The translations under genes were made by a program, and so were the position numbers. Under the pieces are notes generated by a model that made no database searches, was not told where the DNA came from, and saw only the letters and a list, made by a program, of their open reading frames with translations. From positions 1 to 17,958 of the forward strand of contig CAZPEM010000062.1 of assembly GCA_964585575.1 (NCBI GenBank): 17,958 nt of DNA. Direction: 5' to 3'. Below are positions 1 through 6,052 of this stretch, in pieces (the first letter of the stretch is position 1; each line of letters begins with the position of its first letter). Source of the stretch: UBA4655 sp964585575 (GTDB lineage: Bacteria; Planctomycetota; Planctomycetia; Pirellulales; UBA1268).

Positions 1-50
1 TTCCGTGGCGCACGTGGTTTCCCGCCGGCGGTTGAAGTATCGTTTTCGGA

Positions 51-1078
51 ATGGATTCACTCAGCCGGCACGAACAGCTTCTGCGGATCTTTCATCTCAT
101 CGACATCCTCTTCGGCGCGAGGCATCCGCTTTCGATCGCCGAGCTGAAGGCGGAGCTCCGCAGCCGGGGCGTGATCGACGAGATGTCCGACAAGAACATC
201 CGCCGCGACCTCGAGTTTCTCCAGAAGTTCGGCTACGCCCTCAAAAGCGTGAAGAAGCCGACGGACCGCGGCGGGCCGGCGGCCGGCTGGGCGATCGAGC
301 CGGGCAGGGGAGCCCACGAGCTCTCCGCCCCAGCCGTGACGCTGCCCGAACTGCTCTCGCTCGCCGTCGCGCGAAACTTCATCGCTCCGCTCGCGGGAAC
401 CGTCTACTGGCACGGTCTCGGCCAGCTGCTTGCGAGGATCGAGAAGCTCGTCACGCCGAAACTGCTCGCCTACGTGGACGACCACAAGCAGGGGCTCGTC
501 GTCCATCCGCGGCCGGCCCAGGGGAAGTATTCGTCGCGAACGCTGAGCGCCATCAACCGCTCCATCCAAAACAGGCTCACGCTCGGCATCCGCTACCGCA
601 GCCTCGCAAGCGCCGCGGCGAAGAGCTACTCGATCAACCCGGAGGCGGTCGTCGTCTACGACGGCAGCATCTACATCGCCGCCCGGCTCGCCGATCCGGC
701 CAGGAACCGGTCTTCCGCCGACGCCGACGCGATCCGATTCTTCAAGCTCGATCGCGTCGAGGAGGCGAAGCCGTCGTCGAGGTCGTTCGAGCGATCGGCG
801 GAGACGGTCGAGTCGATGCTCGCCGACAGCATGACGATCTTCCGCTCCGCCAAGGCTCCCCGACGCTACCGCATCCGAATCGACGCGGCCCGGGCGAGGT
901 GGGCCGCCGAGAAGCCGTTTCATCCGAGGCAAAAGGTGAAGCCGCAGCGGGACGGCGGCGTGATCCTCGAGATCGAGCGGGCCTGGGACGACGAGATGAT
1001 CCCGCAGCTGTTGGGCCTGGCGGAGCATGCGGAGGTGCTCGAACCGGCAGACGTCCGCGACCGTCTCGTCGATACCGC
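51..1078 (+). CDS. WYL-domain transcriptional regulator, 3' end lost in assembly gap
   Basis: This is a DNA-binding regulator of the HTH-WYL type, which acts in the cytoplasm and usually senses a ligand, often a nucleic acid or nucleotide, through its WYL domain. The visible 342 residues show an N-terminal winged helix-turn-helix at about residues 8-65, with the pattern SIAELKAEL then SDKNIRRDLEFLQKFG. A WYL core follows at about 170-240 (LGIRYRSL, SINPEAVVVYDGSIYIAAR, RFFKLDRVEEA), and a C-terminal WCX-like segment at 270-342 ends in VLEPADVRDRLVDT. That ending is typical of the family, so only a few residues should be missing in the run of N. The ATG at 51 begins a natural MDSLSRHEQLLRI N-terminus, but no clear Shine-Dalgarno is visible upstream. 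No target gene can be named. WYL proteins regulate defence islands, DNA repair or metabolism, and nothing adjacent decides between these. Confidence 0.88.
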
Positions 1079-1178
1079 NNNNNNNNNNNNNNNNNNNNNN
1101 NNNNNNNNNNNNNNNNNNNNNNNNNNNNNNNNNNNNNNNNNNNNNNNNNNNNNNNNNNNNNNNNNNNNNNNNNNNNNN
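1079..1178. other. Assembly gap (100 N)
   Basis: Exactly 100 N are present, the conventional placeholder for a scaffold join of unknown length. The gap removes the end of the WYL regulator and the start of the following membrane protein. Any reading frame that appears to cross it is meaningless. Confidence 0.99.
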
Positions 1179-1597
1179 CCCAACGCACGGCGCTGGCAGC
1201 ATGCCTCGTCGCGGCCGTGTCATTTCCGGTCTGGTTCTTCCGTTACGCCCGCAGCCTGCTGCTTGCCCTGGACTCGGCGGTGAACCGCCAGCAGGGACGG
1301 GAGTCGGCCGACGCGTCATCGCCCGACGCCGCGGGCGGCATCGACGTCAGGCGGCTCGAGTCGCTCCGGCAAGACGACGCCTCGGCCGGCTGCCTCATGG
1401 GGGTGGCGGTCGCAGCCATTCTGCTCTTTGGGCTCTTGATGGCCGCGGTGGCGGTCGTCTTTTCAGGCGGCTTGTCGTCGGAGGGGGTGCCACCGGAGGA
1501 CCGGCTGGACCTCTCGCTCCTCGCAGGGCCGCTTGGAATCCGCTATCCTTCGCGAGTCAAACGCGGTGCAAATCCCCCTGGAAACCGGTTCCCATGA
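1179..1597 (+). CDS. Membrane protein of unknown function, C-terminal 138 residues only
   Basis: I do not recognise this gene. The 5' part lies in the preceding gap; the visible frame starts with a complete codon at 1181 and ends with TGA at 1595-1597. Two hydrophobic stretches are visible, at about fragment residues 4-29 (LAACLVAAVSFPVWFF) and 70-95 (CLMGVAVAAILLFGLLMAAV), separated by a polar loop of about 40 residues. This makes it an inner-membrane protein. The frame was chosen because the other two frames lack hydrophobic segments and because its stop overlaps the next start in an ATGA junction, the usual sign of translational coupling. The short tail after the second helix is polar. The missing N-terminus could hold any cytoplasmic or membrane domain, so no function is assigned. 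Confidence 0.6.
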
Positions 1598-2112
1598 CCG
1601 ACACGCTCTCTGAAACGGAGGCCTGCGGCCTCCTCGCCCGGCTGTTCAAGGGCCGCGGCTACGCCATCACCCGCAACCTGACCTTTCGCGAGTACGGCGT
1701 CGAGTTTCACATCGACGGCTGGGACGCCAAGGCCCGAGTCGGCTTCGAGTTCCTGACGAGCGAGGACGAGGACCACGACGACCTGTCGCTGGACGAATAC
1801 CAGACGCTCTCCGCCGCGCAGCAGCGGGGCGAACTGTCGCTCTTCATCCTCGACGAGGTGGAGCCGCTCTCGGCCGCCGACCTCGCCGAAATGGCGAATG
1901 AATTCCTCGACGAGGTCGCGGCCGCCAAGTCCCCGCGGCGCAAGGGCGTGACGCTTCGGAAGAAGAAGGTGGCGAAGAAGGCGGCCCCGAAGAAGCCGGC
2001 CCCGAAGAAACCGGCCCCAAAAAAGAAGCCGGCCCCGAAGAAGAAGCCGGCCCCAAAAAAGAAGCCCGCCCCGAAGAAGCCTGCCGTGAAGAAGCGGCCG
2101 AAGCGGAAGTGA
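1594..2112 (+). CDS. Small conserved-looking protein with histone H1-like Lys/Pro/Ala tail
   Basis: This is a 172-residue protein in two parts. Residues 1-110 look like a compact acidic alpha/beta domain (YGVEFHIDGWDAKARVGFEF, SLFILDEVEPLS). From residue 113 a strongly basic low-complexity tail begins, built of APKKP and APKKKP repeats at 131-164 and ending KKRPKRK. Such tails occur in eukaryotic H1 and bacterial AlgP/Hc1-like proteins and bind nucleic acid without sequence specificity. The globular part matches no family I can name; its two-strand pattern with D and E residues is only faintly like a PD-(D/E)XK core and lacks a clear ExK. The start is the ATG at 1594, which overlaps the TGA of the upstream membrane gene by four bases, so the two are probably cotranslated. 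Nucleoid or RNA association is inferred from the tail alone. Confidence 0.75.
   Translation: MTDTLSETEACGLLARLFKGRGYAITRNLTFREYGVEFHIDGWDAKARVGFEFLTSEDEDHDDLSLDEYQTLSAAQQRGELSLFILDEVEPLSAADLAEMANEFLDEVAAAKSPRRKGVTLRKKKVAKKAAPKKPAPKKPAPKKKPAPKKKPAPKKKPAPKKPAVKKRPKRK
1984..2085 (+). repeat. Tandem APKK(K)P codon repeats
   Basis: In-frame repeats of 15-18 nt encode APKKP or APKKKP, with small synonymous differences (ccg/cca, aag/aaa). The array probably changes length by replication slippage, so tail length should vary between strains. Confidence 0.85.
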
Positions 2113-2130
2113 CCGGCTGATCCAAGGCGT

Positions 2131-2160
2131 TTGCCCGCGCGAGCCTGCCGCGCGTAGTGT
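2131..2160 (+). promoter_or_regulatory. Sigma70-like promoter candidate for the His-rich secreted protein
   Basis: TTGCCC at 2131-2136 and TAGTGT at 2155-2160 are separated by 18 nt in the short intergenic region. They lie about 60 nt before the chosen start at 2220. The pattern matches candidates before the genes at 8914 and 15191. Confidence 0.4.
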
Positions 2161-2207
2161 TCGAAGTCCGCGTCTGGCGGGCGAGTCGAAGCACACCCTC
2201 ATGCGAC

Positions 2208-2213
2208 GGGAGG
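2208..2213 (+). promoter_or_regulatory. Ribosome binding site deciding the start at 2220
   Basis: GGGAGG stands six bases before the ATG at 2220. The in-frame ATG at 2157 has no such site, overlaps the candidate -10 element and would put 21 polar residues before the signal peptide, so 2220 is preferred. Confidence 0.75.
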
Positions 2214-2219
2214 CATCCG

Positions 2220-2876
2220 ATGAATCGCGGGATCGGACTGGTGGTCGGGATCCTTGTGACGCTCGTCGGAGCGGCCGCAGAGGCGCAGCCCCGCCATCAT
2301 CACCACCACGGCGGCACCGGGCCGTGGCAGATGCATCACCATCACCATTACGGCACGGGCCCGTGGCGGGAGAGCTACCGAACGGTCGTGCCGACCGAGA
2401 CCGTCGTCCCCACGGAGACCGTCGTGCCGACCGAAACGGTCGTCGTGGCGCCGTCGGTCCCGAGCACGGCCACGGTCCGACGCAACGCGCTGCCCTACGC
2501 GGGCCCGGGAGTGACGATCCTGCTCCCGCAGGAAACCGGCGGCGAGGTCACCTACGTCGTGGACGGCCGCGAGGAGGTCGTGATCCGGGCCGGCCAGGAG
2601 CAGACGCTGCCGAAGAAGGGCAGCTACGAGCTCCGCTTCTCCCGCGGGCGGACCGACGACGGCCACGACTTCGGCATCGCCCGTTACACCGTGACGGAGG
2701 GCACGTATGCCTTCGAAGTGACCGACCATGGCTGGGATCTTTACCGCCAACGTGACGTCGAGGCCGGCCCGGGGGTGTCCACCGTGACGTCCCCCACGGT
2801 CCGCACGAACACGATCCCCACGAAGCCCGCTTCGCCCAGGGCCGCTGCGGCCCCCTCGTCGGGTGCCGGAGGCTGA
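2220..2876 (+). CDS. Secreted histidine-rich protein with VVPTET repeats
   Basis: This is a 218-residue exported protein of unknown function. It begins with a Sec-type signal peptide (residues 1-23, hydrophobic core GLVVGILVTLVGAAA, probable cleavage after AEA). The mature part opens with a duplicated motif, five histidines then GTGPW, with histidines at 26-30 and 39-43; such clusters bind Ni, Zn or Cu. Three copies of the hexapeptide TVVPTE follow at 55-72, probably a flexible stalk. Residues 97-177 form a likely beta-rich domain (VTILLPQETGGEVTYVVDG, YELRFSRG, YTVTEGTYAFEV), and the last 40 residues are Pro/Ser/Thr rich. The folded region resembles short cell-surface or periplasmic beta domains frequent in planctomycete secretomes, which is an impression rather than a family assignment. 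It seems to be a single-gene unit with its own promoter candidate. Confidence 0.8.
   Translation: MNRGIGLVVGILVTLVGAAAEAQPRHHHHHGGTGPWQMHHHHHYGTGPWRESYRTVVPTETVVPTETVVPTETVVVAPSVPSTATVRRNALPYAGPGVTILLPQETGGEVTYVVDGREEVVIRAGQEQTLPKKGSYELRFSRGRTDDGHDFGIARYTVTEGTYAFEVTDHGWDLYRQRDVEAGPGVSTVTSPTVRTNTIPTKPASPRAAAAPSSGAGG
2382..2435 (+). repeat. Three tandem 18-nt units encoding TVVPTE
   Basis: Three in-frame copies of an 18-base unit (acggtcgtgccgaccgag and variants) encode the stalk of the His-rich secreted protein. Copies differ at third positions, so the duplication is not brand new. Confidence 0.8.
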
Positions 2877-2888
2877 ACTGCCGGCGGA

Positions 2889-2917
2889 TGGACCGGGCCG
2901 GCTCGGACTGCTATTGT
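2889..2917 (+). promoter_or_regulatory. Weak promoter candidate for the Gfo/Idh/MocA gene
   Basis: TGGACC at 2889-2894 and TATTGT at 2912-2917 are 17 nt apart, each matching four of six consensus bases. They precede the start at 2999 by about 80 nt. Confidence 0.3.
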
Positions 2918-2985
2918 TCTCGACGTCCGGCCGCAGGCATCCGCGGTCGAATCGATCGCATGGACGTGTCTCTCACGCTTTTCCC

Positions 2986-2991
2986 GAGGAG
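2986..2991 (+). promoter_or_regulatory. Ribosome binding site deciding the start at 2999
   Basis: GAGGAG lies seven bases before the ATG at 2999. Earlier in-frame ATGs at 2888 and 2960 lack such a site and would add a Cys/Arg-rich stretch unlike a coding N-terminus. Confidence 0.7.
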
Positions 2992-2998
2992 ACCACCC

Positions 2999-4330
2999 AT
3001 GCCAGCCGGCCCTTCCGAAGCACCGACCGCTCCCTCGGCCATCGAGACCGCTGCGCCAACCGCGGCTCGGGAGCCGGCGGGCAGAACTTCCGGCAGGCTC
3101 GGCACCATCAGGCTCGGCACCATCAGGCTCGGCATCGTCGGCTGTGGCGCCTTCGCACGGTTCTCGGCGGAGCAGTACCGGCGGCTGCCGGCCGTGACGG
3201 TCGCGGCCGTCGGCGACGTCAATCCCGAAGCGGCCCACCGCGCCGCGACGACGCTCGAGGCCGGGGTCGTGGACCCGGAGATGCTCATCGTCTCGCCGGA
3301 GATCGACGTCGTCTACCTCGCGACGCCCCCGTCGATGCACCACCGGCAGGCCCGTGCGGCGCTCCGCGCGGGAAAGCACGTGCTCGTCGAGAAGCCGCTT
3401 GCGACCACGCTCGCCGACGCCCAGGAGCTCGAGGCGGTCGCGGCGAGGCACGGGCTCGTCTGCGTCGCGAACCTCGTCGAGCGGTACAACCCGCTCGCCG
3501 AGGCGATGCGGCGGCTCATCGAGTCGAGGATCCTGGGAGGGCTCATTCACGGACTGTTCATGAACGAGGCGGCCGACGAGGGGCTCGCCCCGGAACACTG
3601 GTTCTGGGACCGGGAGAAGAGCGGCGGGATCTTCGTCGAGCATGGCGTCCACTTCTTCGATCTCGTGGCGTATTGGCTGGGGCAGGGGACGGTGGTGTCG
3701 GCCGCAAGGAGTGTGCGGCCGCCTGCCGGTGCGGAGGAGGACGGCGAGGGGCCGCTCGAGCAGGTCTATCGGCCCGTCGAGGAGCAGGTCTCGTGCACCT
3801 GCCGCTATCCCTACGACGGCTGGGCCGGCCATACGCAGTCGCTCGTGCCGGAGGCCCTTCGACGCGACCCGCACTGGGGCGTGCTCTTCCACTTCGAGCA
3901 CGGCTTCCACCAGCCGTCGCGGATGGACCGGCAGGAACTGCGGCTCGTGTTCGAGCGGGGTGAGATCCGGCTCTTCGACTGGGTGCCGACCCACGGCTTC
4001 CTGCGGGCGGTCGTGGACGAGGAGTCGGTGGAGATCCTCGCCCGCATGCTGCCCGGGAGCGTCGTGCGGGTGACGGACCGGTTCGAGGAAACCGAGCGGC
4101 ACGTGCGGGGGCGGTTCCGCGATTTCGAGGCGACGATGACGGTCGAGATCAGCTTCACGACCGGCCTCGAAAAGCTCGCGCTCTATGCGAAGACGGTCCA
4201 CGATCTGGCCGAGGACCAGTTCGCCCGCGTCCGCAACCCGCTCCACGTGCGGCGGCTCACGGAGGCCGACAGCGTCGCCTCCGTCGCCATGGCATGCGAG
4301 GCCGACCGGCTCGCCCTCGACGCGGGTTGA
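2999..4330 (+). CDS. Gfo/Idh/MocA family NAD(P)-dependent oxidoreductase
   Basis: This is a 443-residue cytoplasmic dehydrogenase of the Gfo/Idh/MocA superfamily, which oxidises or reduces sugars, inositols and related compounds with NAD(P). The Rossmann domain begins at about residue 43 with RLGIVGCGAFARF (GxGxxA loop). YLATPPSMH and VLVEKPLATT follow; the latter carries the catalytic lysine of the EKP motif at 132. The C-terminal alpha/beta domain contains GGIFVEHGVHFFDLVAYW at 209-226, matching the family's GG-x(n)-D/E-x-G-x-H-x-x-D signature. About 40 extra residues precede the Rossmann fold, rich in Ala, Pro and Thr and ending in a triplicated RLGTI unit. The C-terminal half is long and contains a segment (VSCTCRYPYDGWAGHTQS) I cannot tie to a substrate. 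It faces the GT4-GH130 pair convergently, so a shared carbohydrate theme is possible but not shown. Substrate unknown. Confidence 0.88.
   Translation: MPAGPSEAPTAPSAIETAAPTAAREPAGRTSGRLGTIRLGTIRLGIVGCGAFARFSAEQYRRLPAVTVAAVGDVNPEAAHRAATTLEAGVVDPEMLIVSPEIDVVYLATPPSMHHRQARAALRAGKHVLVEKPLATTLADAQELEAVAARHGLVCVANLVERYNPLAEAMRRLIESRILGGLIHGLFMNEAADEGLAPEHWFWDREKSGGIFVEHGVHFFDLVAYWLGQGTVVSAARSVRPPAGAEEDGEGPLEQVYRPVEEQVSCTCRYPYDGWAGHTQSLVPEALRRDPHWGVLFHFEHGFHQPSRMDRQELRLVFERGEIRLFDWVPTHGFLRAVVDEESVEILARMLPGSVVRVTDRFEETERHVRGRFRDFEATMTVEISFTTGLEKLALYAKTVHDLAEDQFARVRNPLHVRRLTEADSVASVAMACEADRLALDAG
3096..3140 (+). repeat. Triplicated 15-nt unit at the Rossmann beta-1 strand
   Basis: Two identical copies of ggctcggcaccatca (3096-3110 and 3111-3125) are followed by a diverged third copy (3126-3140, 12 of 15 bases identical). 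They encode RLGTI-RLGTI-RLGIV. The third copy is the genuine first beta strand leading into GCGAFA. Confidence 0.9.
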
Positions 4331-4353
4331 CTTCGAGTTACGCCCTGCCGCTT

Positions 4354-4368
4354 GCACGTCAAACGTGC
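4354..4368 (+). terminator. Short perfect hairpin after the oxidoreductase gene
   Basis: GCACGT (4354-4359) and ACGTGC (4363-4368) pair perfectly around CAA, 24 nt after the stop codon. There is no T tract, so intrinsic termination is doubtful; RNA 3'-end protection is equally possible. Confidence 0.3.
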
Positions 4369-4374
4369 TGGTTC

Positions 4375-4505
4375 GGGGCTGCCCGTGCCCATCGCCGGAC
4401 GCTCGCTACGCACATCCTGTGCTCCGCTCGCTCGGATGCCGACTTCGCTCCGCAATCCGTGCTTCGCTTGTCGGCATACGCCGGCTCCTGGGCACGGGCA
4501 GCCCC
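4375..4505. repeat. Nested inverted-repeat element (about 131 nt) between convergent genes
   Basis: Outer arms at 4375-4390 and 4490-4505 are perfect 16-bp inverted repeats, extended by one A-T pair (4391/4489) and then, after an unpaired stretch, by GCCGG (4394-4398) with CCGGC (4481-4485). Inside are two further perfect hairpins: GCACA-TCC-TGTGC at 4410-4422 and ATGCCGAC (4436-4443) with GTCGGCAT (4470-4477). The whole can fold as a three-way junction in RNA or single-stranded DNA on either strand. There is no open reading frame of note and no obvious flanking target-site duplication. It may be a MITE-like or REP-like dispersed element or a bidirectional terminator; the size and nesting favour a repeat element, which is inference. 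Confidence 0.7.
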
Positions 4506-4597
4506 TCACGGTCTTCGCGTCACGTAGGCACGTTGCTGTTGAACGCCGGTCCGCTCCCCCAGCGGCAATGCGGCGACATACAAGCCTGCCCGCAGCG

Positions 4598-6052
4598 TCA
4601 GCCGGATGGAGTCATCGCCGAGAGGATCTCGGCGAGCGGGACGGTGACGAATGACGACGCGAAGTCGCTCATCGAGTAGGGGATGACCACGAGATCGCCG
4701 TGGAGCATCGCCCCGCAGCAGTAGACGACGTTGGGCACGTAGCCGGCCCGCTCGTTGTCGTTCGGCGAGAGGAGCGGCTCGGCGAGTCGGCCGATCACCC
4801 GGGAGGGATCGGCGAGGTCGAGCAGGACCGCGCCGATCGCATACTGCCGCACGGGCCCGACGCCGTGGGTGAGCACGAGCCAGCCGGCGGGCGTCTCGAG
4901 CGGTGAGCCGCAGTTGCCGATCTGCACGAACTCCCAGGGCTGCGTCGGCCGGAGGATGAGCCGCCTCGAGTACCAGAAGTGGAGCATGTCCGACTCCATG
5001 AGAAACATGTTTTCGCCGTCCTGCCTCGAGAGCATCGCGTAGCTGCCGTTGAGCCGCCTTGGAAACAGCGCCATCCCCTTGTTGGCGATGACCGGGCCGT
5101 TGAGCGTGCTGATCCGAAACCGCAGGAAGTCGTCGGTCTCGAGCAGCTGGGGGAGCACCACGCTTCCGTCGAAGGCGGTGTAGGTCGCGTAGTAGTGGAC
5201 CGACCCGTCGTCCTCGACGAACCGGACGAACCGGGCATCCTCGATGCCGTTGGTCTCGGCGGGGGAGTAGGGGAAGATCACCCGCTCGGACATGTCCGAC
5301 GAGGGGTCGCACTCGATCTCGTAGTTGGCCTTGGCGACCGCCGTGATCGCGGCCGCGAGCGGCTCGCGGAGCGATCGCTTCGTCCGATCCGCCCGCGAGG
5401 CCCGCACGAGCGCGGCGTGGAGGGAGGCGAGCGTGAAGTGGCCGCCGAGACCGTCGAATACGGCGTCGACGTAGGGGCCCGCGATGCCGAGTTCGTCGAG
5501 CTTCCGCAGGAAGAGGGCCTTGTCGTAGTCGCTGTTGGCCACGGCGGTCGGGGCGGTGACGGTGTCGCGTGGCGGCACCATCGAGACGTTCCCCGCGGAA
5601 TCGACCAGCCCCTCCCGGAAACCGATGCTCGAGACGTGCCCCTCGCCGGTCGCCCGCAGGCTCATGATGAACCGCCTCGAGCCGGCCGGGATTCCCGACT
5701 GGTCCGGGGCGGCGACGATCGACGGATTGAAGAGCGCCGCGCTCTCGAGGGCGTACTCCTGCGTGAAGTAGGAGCCGATGAGCATGCGGCGACGCTCCGG
5801 CACGGGCCGGTCGGTGAGCACGTGGTGCCGCACCGCCTCGAAACGCTCCAGAAAAAACGCCGTGAGCCTGCGATGGCGACCGTGAAACTCCGACAGCACA
5901 GCCTCGAGCAGCCGATCCACCTGCTCGTCGGAGAGTTCCATCACCCGCGCCACGATCTTCATCGCACGGTCCGCGGTCGGCGGCTCGAACGGCCGGTAGA
6001 GCACCCGCCTGTTGTTGGGCTTCAGGAGAATGTCGGCCCGGTTCACCGGCAT
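4598..6052 (-). CDS. GH130 family beta-mannoside phosphorylase/glycosidase
   Basis: This is a 484-residue cytoplasmic enzyme, with no signal peptide, of glycoside hydrolase family 130. Most characterised members phosphorolyse beta-mannosides such as mannosyl-glucose or beta-1,2-mannobiose to mannose-1-phosphate; a few hydrolyse them. Supporting segments are NPSIV (109-113), FIMSLRATGEGHVSSIGFR (128-146), GIEDARFVRF with HYYATYTAFDG (269-296), NKGMALFPR with MLSRQDGENMF (324-350), IGNCGSPLETPAGWLVLTHGVG (378-399) and GYVPNVVYCCGAML (437-450). The protein is longer than simple GH130 enzymes because of an N-terminal helical region (1-105) and a helical insert at about 175-245. The usual YGAAD-like end motif reads YSMSD here, so specificity may differ. 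The start ATG at 6052 overlaps the end of the upstream glycosyltransferase by 10 nt and has GAGGA about nine bases upstream, indicating one transcript and coupled translation. Confidence 0.85.
   Translation of the reverse strand: MPVNRADILLKPNNRRVLYRPFEPPTADRAMKIVARVMELSDEQVDRLLEAVLSEFHGRHRRLTAFFLERFEAVRHHVLTDRPVPERRRMLIGSYFTQEYALESAALFNPSIVAAPDQSGIPAGSRRFIMSLRATGEGHVSSIGFREGLVDSAGNVSMVPPRDTVTAPTAVANSDYDKALFLRKLDELGIAGPYVDAVFDGLGGHFTLASLHAALVRASRADRTKRSLREPLAAAITAVAKANYEIECDPSSDMSERVIFPYSPAETNGIEDARFVRFVEDDGSVHYYATYTAFDGSVVLPQLLETDDFLRFRISTLNGPVIANKGMALFPRRLNGSYAMLSRQDGENMFLMESDMLHFWYSRRLILRPTQPWEFVQIGNCGSPLETPAGWLVLTHGVGPVRQYAIGAVLLDLADPSRVIGRLAEPLLSPNDNERAGYVPNVVYCCGAMLHGDLVVIPYSMSDFASSFVTVPLAEILSAMTPSG

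Noticed and set aside
1544..1549. TATCCT as a -10 box for the gene at 1594
   Set aside because: No acceptable -35 lies at 16-19 nt, the site is inside the coding region of the upstream gene, and the ATGA overlap already explains expression.
5..1597. Long open frame running through the first gap, overlapping the WYL gene
   Set aside because: Before the gap it is an Arg-rich shadow of the WYL gene in another frame. Only the part after the gap has coding character and is annotated separately.
2741..4357. Long minus-strand open frame opposite the oxidoreductase
   Set aside because: Its translation is Arg/His/Pro-rich with no recognisable motif, typical of the antisense of a high-GC gene; the plus strand carries clear Gfo/Idh/MocA motifs.
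4506..4597. Minus-strand continuation beyond the GH130 stop in another frame (AGLYVAALPLGERTGV), suggesting a frameshift
   Set aside because: GH130 already ends at a family-typical C-terminus (VTVPLAEILSAM), so no missing domain needs explaining. The extra peptide is probably chance.
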